Origin: Mesorhizobium opportunistum WSM2075
GTDB taxonomy: Bacteria > Pseudomonadota > Alphaproteobacteria > Rhizobiales > Rhizobiaceae
Assembly: GCF_000176035.2 (NCBI RefSeq)
Contig: NC_015675.1
Span: 124,001-188,000 of the forward strand
DNA: 64,000 bases
Direction of reading: 5' to 3'
Both the position numbers and the translations under genes were made by a program. Below the pieces are notes generated by a model. It worked only from the letters and a program-made list of their open reading frames with translations. It searched no databases and was not told the origin of the DNA. Numbering within the stretch: the stretch's first letter is position 1; every line of letters starts with the position of its first letter. Below are positions 57,919 to 64,000 of this stretch, in pieces.

Positions 57919-59511
57919 TTACGCCGCCTTGTCGCGGACCTGGTAGTCCTTGATGGTGGCGAAGCGGATCGCTTTCCAGCGTTCGGCTTCGTAGTTCAGC
58001 GAGAAGGCGTGCTGGGCCAAAAACACCGGGTCGTTGTCGAGGTCGCGGGCGATGTCGCCGCGATGCGCTTCGATGAAGCGCAGCGTCTCGGCCTTGTCGT
58101 CGGCCGAGATCCAGCGACACACTGAGAAGCGCGACATTTCGAATTCGACCGGCAGCGTGTATTCGAAGTTCAGCCGTTCCTTCAGCACGTCGAGCTGCAG
58201 CGCGCCGACGACGCCGACGATGGCCGGCGAGCCGTCCTCGGGTGAAAACAGCTGGACGACGCCCTCCTCGGCCATCTGGTGCAACGCTTCCTTGAGTTTC
58301 TTGGCCTTCATCGCATCGCCGAGACGCACACGACGCAGGATTTCGGGCGCGAAATTCGGCACGCCGCGAAACAGGATCTCCTCGCCTTCGGTCAGCGTGT
58401 CGCCGATGCGCAGCGTGCCGTGGTTGGGAATGCCGACGACATCGCCGGCGAACGCTTCGTCGGCGGTGACGCGCGTGCGGGCAAAGAAGAACTGCGGCGC
58501 CGACAGCGACATCGGTTTGCCCGTGCGCACCAGCTTGGCCTTCATGCCGCGCTCGAGCTTGCCCGAGCAGACGCGCACGAAAGCGATGCGGTCACGGTGG
58601 TTGGGGTCCATGTTGGCCTGGATCTTGAAGACGAAGGAGGTCATCTTCTCCTCGGTCGCCTCGATCGTGCGGGTGTCTGCCTCCTGCGCGCGCGGCGGCG
58701 GGCCGAAGGCGCCGAGCGCCTCGATCAGGTCGCGAACGCCATAATTGCGCAGCGCCGAGCCGAAATAGACCGGCGTCAGATGGCCCTCGCGAAAGGCTTC
58801 TATATCAAGGGGTCGGCACGCTTCTCGCGCCAGTTCCAGTTCCTCGATGAAAGCCTCGCGCTCGTTCTCCGGCAGCAGGCCGGCGACACGGTTGGAATCG
58901 GGACCATTGACGGGCGTGCGTTCTTTCTCGTCGTCGCCCTTGCGCACCGCGTTCAGCGCCAAATGGTAGGTGCCGGAAAATGTCTTGCCGCGGCCGATCG
59001 GCCAGGTGACGGGCGCTGTATCCAGCGCCAGCTTCTGCTCGATCTCGTCGAGGATTTCGAACGGGTCGCGGCTTTCGCGGTCCATCTTGTTGACGAAGGT
59101 GATGATCGGGATATCACGCAGCCGGCAGACCTCGAACAGCTTCAGCGTGCGCGGCTCGATGCCCTTGGCGGCGTCGATGACCATGACCGCCGAATCGACC
59201 GCCGACAGCGTGCGATAGGTGTCGTCGGCGAAATCCTCGTGGCCGGGCGTGTCGAGCAGGTTGAAGACATTGTCCTCATACTCGAAGGTCATCACCGAGG
59301 TGACAACCGAAATGCCGCGCTCGCGCTCGATCTTCATCCAGTCGGACCGGGTCTGGATGCGGTCCTTCTTGGCCTTGACCTCGCCGGCAAGCTGGATGGC
59401 GCCGCCGAACAGCAGCAGCTTCTCGGTGAGCGTCGTCTTGCCGGCGTCCGGATGCGCGATGATCGCGAAGGTGCGACGGCGCGATACCGCCTGTTCGATG
59501 TCTTCAGCCAA
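57919..59511 (-). CDS. prfC: Peptide chain release factor 3
   Basis: A 530-residue translational GTPase that recycles release factors 1 and 2 from the ribosome. The G1 motif is AHPDAGKTTLTEKLLLFGGAI, switch I has RERGISVVTSVMTFEY, G3 is LLDTPGHEDFADDTYR and G4 NKMDRE. Domains II and III follow (KIQANMDPNHRDRIAFVRVCSG, VVGALQLDVLKERLNFEY). Length and domains match E. coli RF3. The divergent oxidoreductase starts 141 bp away. Confidence 0.97.
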   Translation of the reverse strand: MAEDIEQAVSRRRTFAIIAHPDAGKTTLTEKLLLFGGAIQLAGEVKAKKDRIQTRSDWMKIERERGISVVTSVMTFEYEDNVFNLLDTPGHEDFADDTYRTLSAVDSAVMVIDAAKGIEPRTLKLFEVCRLRDIPIITFVNKMDRESRDPFEILDEIEQKLALDTAPVTWPIGRGKTFSGTYHLALNAVRKGDDEKERTPVNGPDSNRVAGLLPENEREAFIEELELAREACRPLDIEAFREGHLTPVYFGSALRNYGVRDLIEALGAFGPPPRAQEADTRTIEATEEKMTSFVFKIQANMDPNHRDRIAFVRVCSGKLERGMKAKLVRTGKPMSLSAPQFFFARTRVTADEAFAGDVVGIPNHGTLRIGDTLTEGEEILFRGVPNFAPEILRRVRLGDAMKAKKLKEALHQMAEEGVVQLFSPEDGSPAIVGVVGALQLDVLKERLNFEYTLPVEFEMSRFSVCRWISADDKAETLRFIEAHRGDIARDLDNDPVFLAQHAFSLNYEAERWKAIRFATIKDYQVRDKAA

Positions 59512-59652
59512 TTTTTGGAATCCTGTCTGTGGCGTGGGCTTCTAGCAGCGCATTTCGGGCCTGTCGAACAGATTTGGCCGGATTGGTCTGCCGGCACTTG
59601 AGATAGGTTCGATGCGATGGCATCAGAAGACCCTGTTCGACGGAGGTTCCGC

Positions 59653-60729
59653 ATGGGCGCAGCCAAGCAAGTGATCGTCATCGGCGCCGGTATCATCGGT
59701 GCTTCCATGGCCTGGCACCTGACCAGGGCCGGGGCGCGGGTGACGGTCATCGCCGCCGACAGCGCCGCAGGTGGGGTCGCCACGCCGAACTCCTTTGCCT
59801 GGATCAATGCCACATGGGGCAATCCGGAGCCCTATTTCCGGCTGCGCACCCGCGCCATGGCCGAATGGTCGCGGCTGGCGCGGGACCTGCCCGGCCTGCC
59901 ACTCAGTTGGTGCGGCGGCCTGTGCTGGGATCTGTCGGCGACCGACATGGAAACCTATAGCGCGCAGCATTCGACCTGGGGCTACGGCATCGAGCGCGTC
60001 GACCGCGCCGGCGCGGCCCGTATAGAGCCTAATCTCATCGAACTTCCGGACGTTGCTTTGCATGTCGCCGAAGAGGGCGTTGTCGAGCCGGTCGCGGCAA
60101 CGAAGGCGCTGTTGGCCGATGCCGAACGACGCGGCGCGGGGATCATCTCCAGCACGGTGACGGCGCTTGTCCAGACAGGCGGCAGGATTTCGGGCGTCGA
60201 CACATCGCATGGGCTGCTTGCCACCGACGAGGTGGTGATCGCGGCCGGCGTCGGCTCGGCGGATATTGCCGCCACCGCCGGCATAAATCTGCCGCTCGAG
60301 ACTCCACCCGGCCTGATCGTCCACTCGCGGCCCCACGAGAAACTGCTGAACGGACTGGTGCTGGCCGAGCGGCTGCATATGCGCCAGACGGCCGAGGGCC
60401 GTATCATCGCCGGTTCCGATTTCAGCGGCGCCGACCCCGGCATGGATGCGCAGGTCACCGCCAGCGAACTGTTCGCGGTCCTGAAAGCCAGCCTGCGCGG
60501 CGGAGACGGGCTGACGCTCGATTTCCACACGGTCGGCTACCGGCCGACGCCGATCGACGGTTTTCCGATCATCGGCCGCGCCGAGGGCATGGACGGTGTC
60601 TATGTCAGCGTCATGCATTCCGGCATCACGCTGGCGCCGGCCGTCGGCCTGTTTGCCGCTCGTGAAATCCTTGATGGCGAGCGCGATTCGCTGCTGGCGC
60701 CTTACGGATTGGCTCGCTTCGCTCAATAG
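59653..60729 (+). CDS. DadA-like FAD-dependent amino acid/amine oxidoreductase
   Basis: A 358-residue DAO-family flavoprotein. The dinucleotide fold is QVIVIGAGIIGASMAWHLTRAGARVTVI; later motifs include EEGVVEPVAATKALLADAERRG and the C-terminal VGYRPTPIDGFPIIGRAEGMDGVYVSVMHSGITLAPAVG. GGAGG lies 6 bases before the ATG at 59653. It likely oxidises a D-amino acid or secondary amine. Its stop overlaps the end of the convergent amidase by 7 bp. The substrate is unknown. Confidence 0.88.
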   Translation: MGAAKQVIVIGAGIIGASMAWHLTRAGARVTVIAADSAAGGVATPNSFAWINATWGNPEPYFRLRTRAMAEWSRLARDLPGLPLSWCGGLCWDLSATDMETYSAQHSTWGYGIERVDRAGAARIEPNLIELPDVALHVAEEGVVEPVAATKALLADAERRGAGIISSTVTALVQTGGRISGVDTSHGLLATDEVVIAAGVGSADIAATAGINLPLETPPGLIVHSRPHEKLLNGLVLAERLHMRQTAEGRIIAGSDFSGADPGMDAQVTASELFAVLKASLRGGDGLTLDFHTVGYRPTPIDGFPIIGRAEGMDGVYVSVMHSGITLAPAVGLFAAREILDGERDSLLAPYGLARFAQ

Positions 60730-62096
60730 CCTGGCGGGCGGCTGAAGCCACCGGTCAACGGCGTCATTGCCCTGGCGATGCCGAGCAGCCGTGATTCCGA
60801 CCACCGCCTGCCGACCAGTTGCAGGCCGATCGGCAGGCCGTCGCTGTTCTGTCCGCAGGGCATCGAAAGCGCCGGGTGGCCGCTGTAGTTGAAGACAGCA
60901 CCATAGGCCGGCAGCATCCAATAGCTTTGGTCCTTGCCGTCGACTTTGATCGGCGTGCCAGGCTCGCAATGTGAAAAGGCCGTGGTCATGGCGACCGGGC
61001 AGAGCAGCGCATCATGTTTTTCAAGGAACTGATTCCAGGCGAGAATCGATCTGTCACGGCGGGCGAGCGCCTCGAACCAGCGCGAGACGGGTGTCGGCTC
61101 GTCCGGCGGCTCGGGCTGCGCGGCCTCCATCATCATGCCGATCAGCGCGCCGCCTTGCGCGAGATCGTCATGCAAATCCAGTTTTGGAAGGTTCGCTTTC
61201 TCGACAGTCGCGCCGGCCGACTGCAACTGCCTTGCGATATTTTCAACAGCAGAACCGATAGCGTCGGTCACCGGGAAGCCGGGAAAGGTCGGTGCAAAAG
61301 CGATGCGCAGTGTCTTGAGCTCGAGCTTCGGCATGTCCTCGACCGGCACCGGCGCCAGATCGGTGTCGCGCCCGTCCGATCCGGCAATGATGCGATAGAT
61401 CAAGGACAAATCGTCCACGCTGCGCGCCAGCGGCCCGACGCAGGACATCAACCGGACGCTGCGCGCGGCATCGCCCGGATTGGGAAAGGCACCGGCCAAC
61501 GAGACGCGATGCTCCGTTGGTTTCAAGCCGTAGACGCCGCAAAAGGCGGCTGGGAGACGGATCGAATCCTGCATGTCGGTACCGACATCGAACGGCGTCA
61601 TGCCAGCAGCGATCGCCGCTGCCGCGCCGCCGCTGGAGCCGCCAGAGGTGCGCTCAAGGTTCCAAGGATTGCTTGTGCGGCCGAACAGCGGATTGTTCGA
61701 CTGCCAATCGGACAGCATACTGGCGACGTTGGTCTTGGCCATCAGCACGCCGCCGGCCGCCTTCAGCCTGCCCGCGACCGGCCCGTCTTCTTTCGCCACA
61801 TAATCGGCGAAGGGGGGAAAGCCGACCGTTGTTTTCATGCCTGCTGTCTCGTGCATGTCCTTCAGGGTGAAGGGAACGCCATGCAGCGGACCGAGCGCTT
61901 CGCCGCGTACCAGCGCTGCGTCCGCCTTTTTGGCGCGTTCGCGGGCGCCTTCCCTGTCGAGCGAGACGACCGCGTTGACCGCCTCGTTATGACTGTCGAT
62001 CTGCGCCAGATGGGCGTCGAGTGCCTCGACGGCGGAGATTTTGCGCGCGGCGATTGCCATGGCGAGATCGACGGTTGAGGAGAAGGCAATGTCCAT
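60723..62096 (-). CDS. Amidase-signature hydrolase with altered GGS motif
   Basis: A 457-residue amidase-signature enzyme. The catalytic lysine is in HGVPFTLKDMHET, and the glycine/serine-rich TSGGSSGGAAAAIAAGM carries the cis-serine. The nucleophile segment reads GTDMQDSIRLPAAFCGVYGLKPT, where most family members have GGSIR, so the two glycines before the serine are Gln-Asp while the serine is kept. The C-terminus MPCGQNSDGLPIGLQLVG is typical. It may still be active with an unusual pocket. It is convergent with the DadA-like gene. Substrate unknown. Confidence 0.9.
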   Translation of the reverse strand: MDIAFSSTVDLAMAIAARKISAVEALDAHLAQIDSHNEAVNAVVSLDREGARERAKKADAALVRGEALGPLHGVPFTLKDMHETAGMKTTVGFPPFADYVAKEDGPVAGRLKAAGGVLMAKTNVASMLSDWQSNNPLFGRTSNPWNLERTSGGSSGGAAAAIAAGMTPFDVGTDMQDSIRLPAAFCGVYGLKPTEHRVSLAGAFPNPGDAARSVRLMSCVGPLARSVDDLSLIYRIIAGSDGRDTDLAPVPVEDMPKLELKTLRIAFAPTFPGFPVTDAIGSAVENIARQLQSAGATVEKANLPKLDLHDDLAQGGALIGMMMEAAQPEPPDEPTPVSRWFEALARRDRSILAWNQFLEKHDALLCPVAMTTAFSHCEPGTPIKVDGKDQSYWMLPAYGAVFNYSGHPALSMPCGQNSDGLPIGLQLVGRRWSESRLLGIARAMTPLTGGFSRPPGY

Positions 62097-62456
62097 GAGG
62101 AATGCTCCGGCTTAGCCGCACTCGCCTTTAAGATGGCGGATCGAGGCACGGCTTCAAGCGGAGTTGAGCATTCGAGGATCGGCTGTGCTTGATTGGAATT
62201 GCGCCGGTCAAGGCCAATCGGATTTAGTCGACGATCTCGCTTCATTTCGGCTGCGAAATGTTCCTGCCGGTCATCGACGGGGCCGTGACCTTCGCTATGG
62301 TTCCACCTCGCCAGCCAATCACGATTGGGCATCCGGCCGGCAGCACTCGGGGGGAGCCGCGATCCTCGAGCTCTCCCTAAATAGCTCGAAGCGATATCCC
62401 GTTGCGGATCATCGATCCCCTGCGTCGACAAGCACCCGCGTCGACAAGCAATTGGC
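62097..62456. other. Gap with no gene seen
   Basis: About 360 bp between the amidase start and the small secreted protein. Frames here on either strand lack ribosome binding sites and recognisable composition. It presumably contains the amidase promoter, but I cannot point to clear -35/-10 boxes. Confidence 0.4.
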
Positions 62457-62681
62457 TTACTGGAAATTGAAATACAACGCCGGCGGGTATTGCTGCCCTT
62501 CGGTGGCCGTCGCGGTTGCACCCGCGGCCGACCTGATCCCGCCTGTCGACGTGTCGTCCAGGGGCGGCCGGGTCACCTGGGCCGTGGCGGCATTGTCTTG
62601 CGTCACCGCAACTTTCTTCTTGGCCTCCGCCGCTTGCGACAAGACAAGCAGCACGAGCAGTGCGGACAGAACGAGTTTCAT
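62457..62681 (-). CDS. Small exported protein of unknown function
   Basis: A 74-residue protein with a clear signal peptide (MKLVLSALLVLLVLSQAAEA, cut after AEA). The mature part of about 54 residues is polar and ends GQQYPPALYFNFQ; it has no cysteines. GAGAGGAAAA lies before the ATG. It is small and without recognised domain, but the signal peptide and ribosome binding site make it a real gene. A second small membrane protein lies 121 bp upstream on the same strand. Confidence 0.7.
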   Translation of the reverse strand: MKLVLSALLVLLVLSQAAEAKKKVAVTQDNAATAQVTRPPLDDTSTGGIRSAAGATATATEGQQYPPALYFNFQ

Positions 62682-62802
62682 GACAGTTTTCCTCTCTGGC
62701 TACAAAGCGCGCGCATTTCCTGGATAGGCTCATGCGTCGCGCCCAAGTTCCTCTTTATGGAGTCATCAACTCCACCTCGCCGCTGTGCGCGGCTTGGCTG
62801 CC

Positions 62803-63045
62803 TCACTGCCTGAATCCGGACTCGTCGAGCAGGGCGACCTGCTTGCCGTCGATATAGAAGCGAATGGCGTGCGCCTCGTTATCGACGTCGATGCGGGTCG
62901 GCTTGGCGGCCACCACAGCCGTTGCGCCCTTGAGATATCTCGAGTGAGAGTCGCCGGCCGGCGCGTATCGAAACAGCAGCACCAGTGCGATGCAGCCTGC
63001 GGTAAATACGATGAATGTCAGTCTGGAAGAGGCGTTTGCGGTCAT
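62803..63045 (-). CDS. Small membrane-anchored protein of unknown function
   Basis: An 80-residue protein with one N-terminal hydrophobic span ([20 protein letters not shown]) followed by a short polar domain, [45 protein letters not shown]. The tail looks like two or three beta strands exposed to the periplasm. GAAGGAATG lies before the ATG. No family recognised. It may be co-expressed with the small exported protein downstream. Confidence 0.65.
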   Translation of the reverse strand: MTANASSRLTFIVFTAGCIALVLLFRYAPAGDSHSRYLKGATAVVAAKPTRIDVDNEAHAIRFYIDGKQVALLDESGFRQ

Positions 63046-63333
63046 CCGGTCATTCCTTCAATTCGAGGTGGCATTACGGTTCGGTTGCTACCGGGCTTCT
63101 CAGCCTGGTTTCGCCGTTGCTCGATGGGAGCGTGTCACAGCTTTTCGAAAGAAAGGGGAATGACCTCCCCGGCGCACGTTCAGAACGTTCGCTGACAGTA
63201 TGCCCCTTGCCCTCCGCGAGCTTAGCGCCGGCCCACAAGCCGGGAAGGCTGCACGCGCGGAATGCCGTGGAATTCTCTGGAATTCCTCTTATATTAGCAA
63301 ATCGAAAAGTAAGGATGGGAGGTTTGCCGCAGC

Positions 63334-64000
63334 GTGTTATGGCGGAAACCAAACCGCAAAGGCAGCCGCGTGGCACAGCACATTGCTCAGAAATTACGGC
63401 TGACTTCGGCGTTGTTGGGGACGGTAACCCGCAAGGATCTGGCGGCGGCTTTCCGGTCCGTCAATCCGAAGACCTCATTCGATCTCGGCCGTGCCGACAA
63501 ATGGCTGCAGGGCCGCGCCCAGCCGCGCGAGCATAGTGTGTATGACGACTGGGCGAAGCTGCTGGGCTTGGAACAGTCAGGCGCATGGATCGCCGACTGC
63601 GACCTGCCAAACTTCACGGCCGCTATCGCGACCCGCCACAACATCGACAGCGCAGATCTCGAACGCCGCGCCGGGTCTCAGTTCGAGACCTCGTCCAACC
63701 ATGAAGAGCGCAGCCTCGCCTTGGCGCTTGCCGGTACGTATGCATGCTATTCGCGTGCCTGGTCGCCTTACTATCGCGGCCAATTCATCAGGGGCATCCT
63801 GTCGATGGAGCCGGGGCCTGGCTCACATGGCCTGACCGCCAGCTATCGCGAAATCTTGCCGACAGGCCAATTGGTGATTGGCGGCCCGGTCACGCCAGCC
63901 AAGCGTGCCCTTTACATGCATCTGAAGGAAGTCGGCGGGGATGCGCAGTTCTTCGTCAGCCTGTTCCCGCGGTCGCAGCCGGGGAGTGTTCTTGGCGGCT
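63334..64000 (+). CDS. Conserved hypothetical protein, cut by window edge and perhaps frameshifted near its start
   Basis: An open frame runs to the end of the window without stop, coding for at least 210 residues. It reads LRLTSALLGTVTRKDLAAAFRSVNP then KTSFDLGRADKWLQGRAQPREHSVYDDWAKLLG and on to YREILPTGQLVIGGPVTP. The first part could be a small helix-turn-helix-like domain. Two GTG starts (63334 with GGGAGG 11 bases upstream, or 63370) are possible. In the next frame an ATG at 63339 gives MAETKPQRQPRG, which would join smoothly to VAQHIAQKL after a one- or two-base shift near 63372, so a frameshift is suspected. Between 63046 and 63333 no gene is seen. Confidence 0.6.
   Translation, partial: MLWRKPNRKGSRVAQHIAQKLRLTSALLGTVTRKDLAAAFRSVNPKTSFDLGRADKWLQGRAQPREHSVYDDWAKLLGLEQSGAWIADCDLPNFTAAIATRHNIDSADLERRAGSQFETSSNHEERSLALALAGTYACYSRAWSPYYRGQFIRGILSMEPGPGSHGLTASYREILPTGQLVIGGPVTPAKRALYMHLKEVGGDAQFFVSLFPRSQPGSVLGG

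Overview
The window is GC-rich, densely coded alphaproteobacterial chromosome, most like Mesorhizobium or a close relative in the Rhizobiales. The basis for this is gene content (FdsGBACD formate dehydrogenase, putrescine ABC operon with PatD, MttB-like methyltransferase, rhizobial-type sugar-acid dehydratase), frequent GTG/TTG starts, and many copies of GC-rich palindromic intergenic elements of the kind seen in rhizobia. I see no nodulation or nitrogen-fixation genes, no tRNA, rRNA or CRISPR array, and only one mobile-element trace, an integrase remnant near 9.4-9.7 kb. The window cuts a gene at each end.

Layout. 1-3557: dipeptide ABC importer dppA-dppB-dppC (minus). 4053-6868: acyl-CoA ligase with a Lys/Ala/Pro-rich N-terminal tail, then a methyltransferase. 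6907-9319: LysR regulator divergent from a quinone-oxidoreductase-type gene and an ABM-fold gene. 9320-10497: decayed DNA with the integrase remnant. 10498-14089: MFS carrier, HAD phosphatase and pgi. 14377-17649: MocR-type regulator and a non-pyrrolysine MttB homologue whose promoters share a motif. 17811-20562: conserved hypothetical gene and chromate genes chrB-chrA. 20815-24982: XylD-like dehydratase, CoxG-like protein, Mrp ATPase and a VOC protein. 25027-26676: Pit phosphate carrier with its DUF47 partner.

26843-34408 is a complete NAD-dependent molybdenum formate dehydrogenase locus: an OxyR/FdsR-like regulator, an ATAG-N7-CTAT operator, fdsG, fdsB, fdsA, fdhD (fdsC) and fdsD. 34522-37455 is a small unit led by an unusual fusion of alpha/beta-hydrolase, degenerate cyclase and LuxR helix-turn-helix, followed by a periplasmic AhpD/CMD-like protein, a SnoaL-like protein and a small conserved protein. 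37639-44545 is a putrescine uptake and oxidation operon (LysR, potF-potG-potH-potI, patD).

44628-53185 holds a DeoR regulator divergent from a kinase-DMGDH/GcvT operon, then a methyltransferase, a second choline-kinase-like gene, an EamA exporter and a deaminase. This looks like a catabolic module for a small methylated amine or amino alcohol whose substrate I cannot name. 53336-62096 holds an MsbA-type ABC exporter, ilvD, a VOC protein, prfC, a DadA-like oxidase and an amidase. The last 2 kb carries two small exported or membrane proteins and the start of a conserved hypothetical gene that may have a frameshift near its 5' end.
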